A DNA stretch of 9,102 nt from Actinomycetes bacterium (GCA_025464025.1 JAODBP010000238.1:1-9102), one strand, 5' to 3'; positions 1-5,729 are shown, counted from the first letter of the stretch. Notes: generated by a model not told the origin, from the letters alone. Translations and numbers: made by a program.

Positions 1-124
1 CGAGGCCGAGCAGCGGGCCGAGCTGGGCGTGAAGCCCGACGTCGTGGTGTCGGTGCCCTACCTCGACCGCGACATCTACGACCTCGCCGGCCTCCTCGAG
101 GTCGGCCAGACCCTCTGGGGCTGA
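1..124 (+). CDS. 3' end of a forward gene, possibly an ArsA/MinD-type P-loop ATPase
   Basis: Only the last 40 codons and the TGA stop (122-124) are in the window; the start lies to the left. The readable tail includes LGVKPDVVV, then VPYLDRDIYDLAGL, ending in GQTLWG. The 'P-x-L-x-x-D-I-x-D-L-x-G-L' style ending resembles the C-terminal end of actinobacterial ArsA-like anion-pump ATPases and related MinD/ParA-type ATPases. That comparison is from memory of the family and rests on a short, poorly diagnostic region. No P-loop or switch motif is in view, so the function is a guess. The codons end almost always in G or C, in line with a real gene. It converges on the permease gene across a 237-bp gap. 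Confidence 0.5.
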   Translation, partial: EAEQRAELGVKPDVVVSVPYLDRDIYDLAGLLEVGQTLWG

Positions 125-160
125 CGGATGTCGCCCCTCCTGTTTCCGCGGAAGACCAAA

Positions 161-320
161 GACGCAACCAACGGGGCCGACGGCTGCGTGCCGGACGTCG
201 GCGTGCCCCCGGGCCGGGTTAGTGCCGACTTGACGACCTATGCGGTAGTCCCGGCGACACAAAGCTCGGTGGAGGGCGCCGCGGCGGCCGGGCGGTACCC
301 GGTCCCCCTTTGGTTGCGTC
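161..320. repeat. Imperfect inverted repeat, 16 bp arms (161-176 / 305-320)
   Basis: GACGCAACCAA at 161-171 recurs exactly, inverted, at 310-320. Going inward, the match continues over GGGG with one mismatch, so 15 of 16 bases agree. Going outward for ten more bases on each side about six of ten agree, so the arms may be 26 bp (151-176 / 305-330). The enclosed region is about 128 bp. Terminal inverted repeats around a short non-coding core are what a MITE or a REP-like palindromic element looks like, but there is no target-site duplication that I can see. A shared terminator architecture is an equally good explanation. Confidence 0.5.
173..209 (+). terminator. Hairpin downstream of the left-edge forward gene
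   Basis: CCGACG (177-182) pairs with CGTCGG (196-201) around a 13-nt loop. The outer GGGG (173-176) can pair with CCCC (206-209) across a 4-nt bulge. No T-tract follows. Its place about 50 bp after the stop codon at 124 suggests a transcription-terminator role; without a U-tract it may be a weak or factor-assisted site, or simply a structure in a GC-rich gap. Confidence 0.3.
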
Positions 321-332
321 CTTGCCTTTCGG

Positions 333-360
333 CCTGGCGCGAACGCCCGATCTCGCCAGG
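333..360 (-). terminator. Hairpin right after the permease stop codon
   Basis: CCTGGCG (333-339) and CGCCAGG (354-360) form a perfect 7-bp stem with a 14-nt loop. Read in the direction of the reverse-strand permease gene, the stem begins one base after its TAA stop (364-362). No U-tract follows, which is common for terminators in high-GC Actinobacteria. The location is the main support. Confidence 0.45.
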
Positions 361-361
361 G

Positions 362-1345
362 TTAGATCGACAGCAGGGCCATGGTGGCGATGGCGGCGAG
401 GAAGGCGGGGCCGACCACGCGCACGGCAGCGCTGGTGAAGTCCCGGGGCGTCGACCCGGTGGCCCGCATCCAGAGCAGGCTCGACAGGGCGCCGGTCACC
501 AGCACGAACGGGCCCATGTTCACGCCGAGCAGCGCCGGCCACAGCCCGGGCGCCGGGTGGCCCACGCCCTGCACCACGACGAGCACGGCGGGCAGGTTGT
601 TCACCACGTTGGCCGCCACCGCGGTGAGCCCGGCGACGACGACCACGCCGAGCGGGCCGTCGGCGGTGGCCAGGCGGTGGAGGTCGACGTCGCGCATGAG
701 GAAGGCGGCGATGCCGCCCAGCACGAGCACGCCCGCCGCCGTCGCCACCGGCACCGACCGCCACGGGAACGAGCCGGCTCGCAGGCCGAGCACGACGCAC
801 GCGGCCAGCGCCACCATCCACGGCTCGATCCCCACGTACCGCCCGCCCACGAAGCCGACCACGACGACCCCGACGACGACCGCCGCCACCCGGTCGAGCT
901 CTGGACGCTTGTCGGTCACATGCCCCGACAACCGTCCAGAACCCAGGGTGGGGTCGAGGCGGCGGTAGGCGAACCACGCCACCGTCGTCGCCACGAGCGA
1001 GGGCGGGCCGAGGTGGACGAGGAGCTGGCCGGTGGTGACGTGAGCGCCGGAGGCGGCGATGAGGTTGGTGAGGTTCGACACCGGCAGCGCGGACGACGCC
1101 ACCAGGGCCAGCAGCGCCGGCTGGATGGCGAGGCGTCGGTCGATCCGGGTGTAGAGCGGGGTGAGCAGCACGACTGACGTGTCGAGGTTGAGCAGCGTCG
1201 TCACCAGGGCGCCGAACACCCACAGCCCCAACGCCGAGGCCGGCACGCGGGCGGCCACCGCCGCGAAGAACCCGAGCCGGTCGAGCAGCGCCGCCATCGG
1301 CACGGCCGTCAGCAGGAAGGCGACCGGCGCCAGGAGCGGCGTCAA
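362..1345 (-). CDS. ArsB/SLC13-like (ion transporter superfamily) membrane permease, N-terminally short
   Basis: This is a hydrophobic 327-residue protein with about ten or eleven predicted membrane segments. It is probably an inner-membrane permease for an anion or arsenite, or a cation antiporter; the substrate cannot be read from sequence. Two features resemble the paired hairpin signatures of the ArsB/CitM/NhaD ion transporter superfamily: SNLTNLI at residues 90-96 and NNLPAVL at 249-255. The LLDRLGFF stretch (20-27) matches the 'LLDxxGFF' region that sits near residue 60-70 in ArsB, so the first one or two helices of a typical member are missing. I chose the TTG start at 1345 because it overlaps the thioesterase stop as TTGA, a coupling arrangement, and because the frame upstream is arginine-rich and not membrane-like. 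No clear Shine-Dalgarno site is present. It is the second gene of a reverse unit with the thioesterase. Confidence 0.8.
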   Translation of the reverse strand: MTPLLAPVAFLLTAVPMAALLDRLGFFAAVAARVPASALGLWVFGALVTTLLNLDTSVVLLTPLYTRIDRRLAIQPALLALVASSALPVSNLTNLIAASGAHVTTGQLLVHLGPPSLVATTVAWFAYRRLDPTLGSGRLSGHVTDKRPELDRVAAVVVGVVVVGFVGGRYVGIEPWMVALAACVVLGLRAGSFPWRSVPVATAAGVLVLGGIAAFLMRDVDLHRLATADGPLGVVVVAGLTAVAANVVNNLPAVLVVVQGVGHPAPGLWPALLGVNMGPFVLVTGALSSLLWMRATGSTPRDFTSAAVRVVGPAFLAAIATMALLSI

Positions 1346-2124
1346 CGCTGGTGGTCGATGAGCAGGCTCTGGGCGCCGCGTGCGAAGCGGCCGGCCGAGT
1401 CGTACATGGCGCTCTCGGCCATCCCGGTGCCGGCGCCGAACGGGTAGGTGACCGAGCGCATGCCGATCCACTCGCCGACCATGGGCCGGGCCACGTGCAC
1501 CGAGAGGTCGGGGTTGATGTAGAGCCAGTCGCGCTGGCGCAGCACCGAGGAGAGGCCGTTGCCGAGGTCGGCGGCCGCCGCCGTGCGCTGGAGCGGCGTC
1601 GGCTCCTCGCCCGCCACCACCGGGATCCGCAGCCGCACCCACGCCACGCCGGGGCCGGGGTGCTGGAAGCCGCCTTCGACGAAGCGGATCTCCACGCCGG
1701 TGTCGTTGTAGGCGTTGCCCCCGCCGAGGAGGATCGCCTCCTCGCCGGTGCCGGGCTCGCTGCCCATCACGTCGTCGGGCGCCACCCCGTCGGGCAGCTC
1801 GAGGTCGCCGGCCCGGATGCGCAGGGCGGCGACGCGCATCACCAGCACGTCGTCCGCGAACAGCCCGGCCTCGATCACGGAGATCCGCCGGCTCTGGCGC
1901 ACCACCTCGGTGCGGATCTCGAGCGGGGTCATGGGGACCGGGCGCAGCAGGTCGTAGGTGAGCCGGGTCACGTGCACCGGGTCGTCCGACGGCACCTGTT
2001 CGACGGCCCGGGCCAGGAGGGCCGACGACGGCCCGCCGTGCTGGGCGTTGCGGTCCCATGGGCCTGTCGTCGCCACCGTGGGCACGAACCGGGCTCCATC
2101 GGGGAGGTAGAGCGCTTCTGCCAT
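1342..2124 (-). CDS. Acyl-CoA thioesterase-like protein (double hotdog, TesB/4HBT_3-like)
   Basis: This 260-residue protein probably hydrolyses an acyl-CoA thioester in the cytoplasm. The N-terminal hotdog half carries NAQHGGPSSALLARA (26-40) and a typical LTYDLLRPVPMTPLEI strand region (55-70). The C-terminal half carries AAADLGNGLSS (183-193), YINPDLSVHVARP (202-214) and GRFARGAQSLLI (245-256). By comparison with TesB, whose active site is Asp-Thr-Gln, D186, S209 and Q252 are the candidate counterparts; that alignment is made by eye. The ATG at 2124 gives the family-typical start; a GTG six bases upstream (2130) would add two residues. No Shine-Dalgarno site sits at normal distance, so the message may be leaderless. 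It starts six bases from the divergent PHP gene and is coupled to the permease downstream. Confidence 0.85.
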   Translation of the reverse strand: MAEALYLPDGARFVPTVATTGPWDRNAQHGGPSSALLARAVEQVPSDDPVHVTRLTYDLLRPVPMTPLEIRTEVVRQSRRISVIEAGLFADDVLVMRVAALRIRAGDLELPDGVAPDDVMGSEPGTGEEAILLGGGNAYNDTGVEIRFVEGGFQHPGPGVAWVRLRIPVVAGEEPTPLQRTAAAADLGNGLSSVLRQRDWLYINPDLSVHVARPMVGEWIGMRSVTYPFGAGTGMAESAMYDSAGRFARGAQSLLIDHQR

Positions 2125-2130
2125 GCTCAC

Positions 2131-3009
2131 ATGGTGCTCGACTACCACCTCCACCTCTGGGAGCACGGGCCCCGGCCGTTGGAATCGACCCTCGAGCAGG
2201 TGGCCGCGTACTGCGCGCACGCCGCCGAGCACGGGGTCACCGAGATCGCCCTCACCGAGCACGTGCACCGCTTCGCCCAGTGCGACGCCATCCTCAAGGG
2301 CTGGTGGGACCAGACGTCCGACTCGGCCGCCGTGCGCCAGGGCATGGCCGACTTCTGGAACAGCGAGCTGGGCGCCGACCTCGACACCTACGTCGAGGTG
2401 GCGCTGGCGGCCAAGGCCGAGGGCCTGCCCGTCGTGCTCGGCCTCGAGGTCGACTACTACCCGGGCCGGATGGACGAGGTGGCCCGCCTGCTCGACGGCT
2501 ACCCGTTCGACGTGCTGCTCGGCTCGGTCCACTGGCTCGGCGCCTGGGGCTTCGACAACTGGTACGTCCCCGCCTTCGCAGAGGAGTGGGACCGCCGCGA
2601 CGTCGAGTCGGTGTGGCGGGCCTACACCGACGCCCTCGACGAGCTGGCCGGCACCGGCACCTGCGACGTGCTGGCCCACCCCGACCTGGTGAAGGTCTAC
2701 GGCCGGTTCCCGAGCCCGGGCGCGGTCGACGAGGCCCACGCCCGGATGGCCGAGTCGGCCGCCCGCAGCGGCATGGCGGCCGAGGTGTCGTCGGCCGGCT
2801 GGTTCAAGCCGGTCGAGGAGGCCTACCCCGCGCCGTCGCTGCTCCGGCGCTTCCACGACGCCGGCGTGCCGATCACCACGGCGTCCGACGCCCACAAGCT
2901 CGAGCGGGTGGCGGCCAAGCGGCCCGAGGTCCACGAGCTGGTGAGCGCAGCGGGGTACACCGAGCTGTGCGCGTTCGAGGGACGCACGCCGAGGATGGTG
3001 CCGCTGTGA
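2131..3009 (+). CDS. hisJ: PHP-family histidinol-phosphatase (HisJ/HisK type)
   Basis: This protein of 292 residues has the full set of PHP metal-site motifs in order: DYHLHLW (H6, H8), LTEHVHRF (E43, H44), GLEVDYYPG (E106), GSVHWL (H134), LAHPDLVK (H183) and SDAHKLE (D253, H255). The 'SVHW' and 'EVDYYPG' forms point to the HisJ branch, which dephosphorylates L-histidinol phosphate in histidine biosynthesis using a trinuclear metal centre. Family members have been given other phosphatase roles, so the substrate is inferred. The ATG at 2131 or the GTG at 2134 could be the start. A GGGGAGG run lies about 25 bases upstream, too far to act as a normal ribosome site; leaderless translation is plausible. 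It heads a coupled unit with the small gene at 3006 and the sensor kinase. No other histidine gene is in the window. Confidence 0.85.
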   Translation: MVLDYHLHLWEHGPRPLESTLEQVAAYCAHAAEHGVTEIALTEHVHRFAQCDAILKGWWDQTSDSAAVRQGMADFWNSELGADLDTYVEVALAAKAEGLPVVLGLEVDYYPGRMDEVARLLDGYPFDVLLGSVHWLGAWGFDNWYVPAFAEEWDRRDVESVWRAYTDALDELAGTGTCDVLAHPDLVKVYGRFPSPGAVDEAHARMAESAARSGMAAEVSSAGWFKPVEEAYPAPSLLRRFHDAGVPITTASDAHKLERVAAKRPEVHELVSAAGYTELCAFEGRTPRMVPL

Positions 3010-3128
3010 CGGCGCGGCGCATCTCGTTGAAGGAGAAGCGGGAGCTGAAGAAGCTGTCGAAGAAGCCCCGCACCCAGGACGTGCCCCACCCGTTCCTGCT
3101 CCCGAACCTCCACCACGAGCAGAAGTAG
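3006..3128 (+). CDS. Small basic 40-residue protein, coupled to neighbours
   Basis: The GTG at 3006 overlaps the PHP stop (GTGA), and the stop TAG (3126-3128) shares its last base with the GTG start of the sensor kinase. The reading frame has 40 codons and every one ends in G or C, the pattern of real genes here. The product is strongly basic: an N-terminal half with RRISLKEKRELKKLSKK (4-20), predicted helical, then a proline/histidine tail ending NLHHEQK. It has seven Lys, four Arg, three Glu and one Asp. A GAGGA sits about ten bases before the start. I recognise no family. The charge pattern would fit RNA, ribosome or acidic-protein binding, but that is speculation. Its place between two coupled genes suggests it is translated with them. 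Confidence 0.72.
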   Translation: MTARRISLKEKRELKKLSKKPRTQDVPHPFLLPNLHHEQK

Positions 3129-4612
3129 TGGCCTCCCTCGCCGAGCTCCTCCGGGTCCACACCCGGCTCGATGCCTCCCGGCAGGGCCACCTCCAGCGCC
3201 TCGTCGCGTCGTGGGGTCCGCTGGCCGACCTGTGCTTCGCCGACCTCCTGCTGTTCGTGCCGGTCACCGGTGAGGAGCACCGCCGCTTCGTCGTCGTCGG
3301 CCAGGTCCGGCCCACCACCAACCAGACCGTCTATCGCCAGGACTTCGTGGGCGAGGTGGTCGACGAGGTCGAGCGCCCGCTGGTGGCCCGGGCCGCCCGG
3401 TCGGGCGAGATCGTCGAGGGCGAGATCAACCGCTCGCCGCTCCACGACCGGGTGCGGGTGCTGTGCATCCCGGTCCGGTACCAGGGCCAGGTCATCGCCG
3501 TCGTGAGCCGCGAGTCGATGCCGACCATGGGCCGCGAGCCGGGTGAGCTCGAGCGCACCTACGTCGACGTGTTCAACCGGTTCGCCCGGATGATCGCGGC
3601 GGGCACGTTCCCGTTCGCCGCCGACGACGCCGAGAGCGAGGAGGCGCCCCGCGTCGGCGACGGCGCCATCGTCCTCGACGCCGACAGCCGGGTCGACTAC
3701 GCCTCGCCCAACGCCGTGTCGGCCCTCCACAAGATCGGGGTGCACGCCAACGCCGAGGGCATGCGGCTGGGGGAGCTGGGCCTCGAGGAGGTGGCGATCC
3801 GGACGGCCATGGCCATCGGGGCGCCGGTCACCGAGGAGATCGAGCGAGGCCAGGAGGTCACGGTCCTCCTGCGGTGCCTGCCGCTGATCGACGAGGGCGA
3901 GGTGACCGGGGCGCTCGTCCTGCTCCGTGACATCTCCGAGCTGCGCCGGCGCGACCGCCTGCTGATCTCCATGGACGCGACCATCCGGGAGATCCACCAC
4001 CGGGTGAAGAACAACCTCCAGACGATCTCGTCGCTGCTGCGCCTCCAGGGCCGGCGGCTCGAGTCGCCCGAGGCCAAGGGCGCCATCGAGGAGTCCGTCC
4101 GCCGCATCCGCTCGATCGCCCTGGTGCACGAGACCCTGTCGCGGGAGACGGGCGACGACGTGTCGTTCAACGACATCGTGCGGCCCCTGGTCCGGATGGT
4201 GGAGGAGAGCCTGCTCTCACCCGACCGGCCGGTGCGGGTGAGCGTCGAGGGCGACGCCGGCAAGCTTCCGGCCCGGGTCGCCACGCCGCTGGCCGTCGTG
4301 CTCACCGAGCTGCTCCAGAACGCCGTCGACCACGGCTACCCCGAGGGCAAGGGCTTCGACTGGACCGGCCGGGTCGTCGTCACCCTCCGCAACGACGGCA
4401 CCGAGCTGCAGGCGCTGGTCACCGACGAGGGCGTGGGCCTGCCCGACGGCTTCCGGATCGAGGACGCCACCGGCCTCGGCCTGTCGATCGTGCGGAGCCT
4501 GGTGACGAGCCAGATGGAGGGCTCGATCGAGATGCGCCCGGGGGAGGGCGGCGTCGGGACGGTCGTCGACGTGCGCGTGCCGCTCGTCATCAACGAGCAC
4601 AACGAGAGGTGA
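3128..4612 (+). CDS. pdtaS: PdtaS-type sensor histidine kinase
   Basis: This soluble 494-residue kinase has no membrane segment. Residues 1-160 are GAF-like, 175-275 PAS-like, 280-345 a HisKA_2 dimerisation/phosphoacceptor region with IREIHHRVKNNLQTISSLL (286-304; likely phosphorylated His291), and 380-490 a HATPase domain with the N box ELLQNAVDHGYP (N398), G1 DEGVGLP (433-439) and G2 GLGLSIV (449-455). The length (about 500) and motif order match mycobacterial PdtaS, which phosphorylates the ANTAR-type RNA-binding regulator PdtaR to control transcript antitermination. PdtaR is not in the window. In M. tuberculosis pdtaS lies convergent to whiB1, as here. The GTG at 3128 gives the start ASLAELLRVHT, similar to the mycobacterial N-terminus. 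From my recollection of that protein, its two N-terminal sensing cysteines are valines here (V56 and V60). Confidence 0.9.
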   Translation: MASLAELLRVHTRLDASRQGHLQRLVASWGPLADLCFADLLLFVPVTGEEHRRFVVVGQVRPTTNQTVYRQDFVGEVVDEVERPLVARAARSGEIVEGEINRSPLHDRVRVLCIPVRYQGQVIAVVSRESMPTMGREPGELERTYVDVFNRFARMIAAGTFPFAADDAESEEAPRVGDGAIVLDADSRVDYASPNAVSALHKIGVHANAEGMRLGELGLEEVAIRTAMAIGAPVTEEIERGQEVTVLLRCLPLIDEGEVTGALVLLRDISELRRRDRLLISMDATIREIHHRVKNNLQTISSLLRLQGRRLESPEAKGAIEESVRRIRSIALVHETLSRETGDDVSFNDIVRPLVRMVEESLLSPDRPVRVSVEGDAGKLPARVATPLAVVLTELLQNAVDHGYPEGKGFDWTGRVVVTLRNDGTELQALVTDEGVGLPDGFRIEDATGLGLSIVRSLVTSQMEGSIEMRPGEGGVGTVVDVRVPLVINEHNER

Positions 4613-4620
4613 CCGTCAGG

Positions 4621-4926
4621 TCAGGCGGTCTTCGCAGCGGCAGCGGCCCGGCGGGCCCGCATGCGCTGGCGGCGGAGCGTGCGGCGCTCCTCCTCGGAGG
4701 CACCGCCCCAGACGCCCGAGTCCTGGTTCGTCTCGAGGGCGAACTCCAGGCACGGCACCTGCACCGAGCACGTGGCGCAGACGGCCTTGGCCGAGGCGAT
4801 GTGGTCGAGGGCGGGGCCCGTCGTGCCGACCGGGAAGAACAGGTCGGGGTCGGTCGAGCGACAGGCAGCGTCGCCACGCCAGGTCTCGGCGTCGACCGTG
4901 TCGGGGCGGATCCAGGTCAGGGCCAT
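4621..4926 (-). CDS. whiB1: WhiB-family iron-sulfur regulator, WhiB1-like
   Basis: This small transcriptional regulator of 101 residues carries the four cysteines that bind a [4Fe-4S] cluster: C22, C50, C53 and C59, with spacing C-x27-C-x2-C-x5-C, the same as WhiB1. The GVWGG turn (71-75) is followed by an arginine/alanine-rich basic tail, the usual DNA-contact end. WhiB proteins act with the primary sigma factor, and WhiB1 is essential and NO-responsive in mycobacteria. I place the start at the ATG at 4926 because GGGAG lies five bases upstream of it; the frame stays open to 5043, but the added residues do not look like a WhiB N-terminus. It is about 15 residues longer than mycobacterial WhiB1. 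Its stop is 8 bp from that of the convergent kinase gene. Assignment to WhiB1 rather than another WhiB rests mainly on the neighbour. Confidence 0.93.
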   Translation of the reverse strand: MALTWIRPDTVDAETWRGDAACRSTDPDLFFPVGTTGPALDHIASAKAVCATCSVQVPCLEFALETNQDSGVWGGASEEERRTLRRQRMRARRAAAAAKTA

Positions 4927-4931
4927 GCAAG

Positions 4932-4936
4932 CTCCC
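4932..4936 (-). promoter_or_regulatory. Ribosome binding site of whiB
   Basis: GGGAG on the reverse strand ends five bases before the ATG at 4926. This is one of the few well-placed Shine-Dalgarno sites in the window and it decides the whiB start against the longer open frame. Confidence 0.7.
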
Positions 4937-4994
4937 GGTGGGGAAGGGTGGCGTCTCGCGAACAGGCGGCGGTGGTCTCCACCGAGAGAGGGAG

Positions 4995-5009
4995 TTCGTC
5001 GCCGACGAA
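4995..5009. promoter_or_regulatory. 15-bp near-perfect palindrome in the whiB/gdpD divergent region
   Basis: TTCGTCG (4995-5001), one central C, and CGACGAA (5003-5009) form a 7+1+7 palindrome. It overlaps the putative whiB -10 (reverse TACCTT, 5013-5008), a fitting place for a repressor or autoregulator. Seven matched pairs around a single base is more than GC bias alone usually gives. The protein that might bind it is unknown. Confidence 0.45.
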
Positions 5010-5013
5010 GGTA
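5008..5013 (-). promoter_or_regulatory. Candidate -10 element for whiB
   Basis: Read on the reverse strand this is TACCTT, matching the actinobacterial TAnnnT pattern. Transcription would start near 5001, giving a leader of about 75 nt before the whiB ATG. A convincing -35 at the right distance is missing; TTGACC lies 24 bases upstream, too far. Confidence 0.3.
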
Positions 5014-5022
5014 ACCCCTGCT

Positions 5023-5055
5023 GGCCATGACGTACATGGTCAATCTGTCATGGCC
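5023..5055. promoter_or_regulatory. 9-bp inverted repeat with 15-nt spacer just before gdpD
   Basis: GGCCATGAC (5023-5031) and GTCATGGCC (5047-5055) are perfect inverted copies around a 15-nt spacer. The right arm ends two bases before the gdpD ATG at 5058. In RNA it would be a hairpin masking the start; in DNA it could be an operator. The spacer contains ACATGGTCA (5034-5042), which recurs inverted in the dagK/etfB divergent region. Confidence 0.5.
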
Positions 5056-5057
5056 CG

Positions 5058-5729
5058 ATGGGACTAGCCGCCGTCATCGCGCACCGCGGCGCGTCCGCCG
5101 CGGAGCGGGAGAACACGGTGGCGGCCTTCGCCCGGGCCGTGGCCATGGGCGCCGATGGGATCGAGCTCGACGTGCACCGGACGGCCGACGGCCAGCCGGC
5201 GATCCACCACGACGCCGTTCTGCCCGACGGTCGCCCGATCTCGGCGCTGACGGCCGCCGAGCTGCCGGCGCACGTGCCCCTGCTCGACGCCGCCCTCGAC
5301 GCATGCGGCGACCTCGTGGTGAACATCGAGATCAAGGAGCCGCACGAGCTGGCCGACGTCGTGGTCGCCGAGGTGCGCAACCGGGGGATCGCCGGCCGGG
5401 TGCTGGTGTCGTGCTTCGACCTGGCCACGGTCGACCGGGTGCGTTCGCTGGCGCCCGAGGTGCCGACGGCCTACCTGACGTACCACGAGGTCGACGCCGA
5501 GCAGGCCGCACGGACCGTGCGGTCGTGCGTGGAGCGGGGCCACTCGGCGTTGCACCCGTGGGAGCGGGGCGTGGACCTGGCCCTGGTCTCGCTCGCCCAT
5601 GCGGCCGGCATCGCGGTGAACACCTGGACGGTCGACGACCCCGGACGGATCGTCCAGCTCGCCGGCTGGGGCGTCGACGGGATCGTCACCAACGTGCCGG
5701 ACGTGGCCCTGCGAGCGCTGGGGCGCTGA
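5058..5729 (+). CDS. Glycerophosphodiester phosphodiesterase (UgpQ/GDPD family)
   Basis: This 223-residue enzyme hydrolyses glycerophosphodiesters to glycerol 3-phosphate and an alcohol. The family signature is complete: IAHRGASAAERENT (7-20) with H9, R10 and E18; GADGIELDVHRT (31-42) with metal ligands E36 and D38; AIHHD (48-52) with the second catalytic His at 51; VNIEIKE (88-94) with E91 and K93; and the C-terminal VNTWTVDD and GVDGIVTN stretches of the TIM barrel. No signal peptide or membrane segment is seen, so it should be cytoplasmic, like UgpQ. The ATG at 5058 starts at the typical position just before the first strand. No Shine-Dalgarno site is visible; a 9-bp inverted repeat ends two bases upstream. 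The gene diverges from whiB, and its TGA directly abuts the stop of the reverse lipid-kinase gene. Confidence 0.93.
   Translation: MGLAAVIAHRGASAAERENTVAAFARAVAMGADGIELDVHRTADGQPAIHHDAVLPDGRPISALTAAELPAHVPLLDAALDACGDLVVNIEIKEPHELADVVVAEVRNRGIAGRVLVSCFDLATVDRVRSLAPEVPTAYLTYHEVDAEQAARTVRSCVERGHSALHPWERGVDLALVSLAHAAGIAVNTWTVDDPGRIVQLAGWGVDGIVTNVPDVALRALGR

Larger units (their letters stand above)
125..361. other. Gene-free gap between convergent genes, rich in hairpins
   Basis: This 237-bp stretch lies between the stop of the left-edge forward gene and the stop of the reverse permease gene. Open frames crossing it show no family motif and run antisense to the permease, so I call no gene. It holds a hairpin at 173-209, a small hairpin at 288-302 (arms CCGGG/CCCGG), a terminator-like hairpin at 333-360, and a pair of related inverted sequences at 161-176 and 305-320. 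The part around 215-270 is less GC-rich than its surroundings. The position between two converging genes fits transcription termination in both directions. Confidence 0.6.

Noticed and set aside
157..225. Partial resemblance to a c-di-GMP-I (GEMM) riboswitch (GACGCAA followed by a GCCGGGTT-like run; also GAAA-GGC-GGACGCAA on the other strand)
   Set aside because: The invariant GGACGCAAAGCC core is not present, the paired helices do not form in order, and there is no downstream gene on either strand for it to control.
128..1177. Long forward open frame antisense to the permease
   Set aside because: Low-complexity, His/Arg/Gly-rich translation without family motifs; it is the antisense shadow of a membrane-protein gene in GC-rich DNA.
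1346..2059. Upstream in-frame extension of the permease
   Set aside because: The translation is arginine/proline-rich and overlaps the well-supported thioesterase gene in another frame.
1351..2130. Upstream in-frame extension of the PHP gene
   Set aside because: Antisense to the thioesterase; PHP proteins of this family begin just before the DYHLHL motif.
2125..3321. Upstream in-frame extension of the thioesterase
   Set aside because: It would run antisense through the entire PHP gene and give a composition unlike any thioesterase; the family start is at 2124.
5028..5042. TGAC-N7-GTCA as a CRP-type site, as known upstream of mycobacterial whiB1
   Set aside because: CRP sites read TGTGA-N6-TCACA; the arms and spacing do not match, so I list only the larger inverted repeat.
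4927..5043. Longer whiB start at 5043
   Set aside because: The added residues are arginine-rich and non-conserved, and the ATG at 4926 has a well-placed GGGAG.
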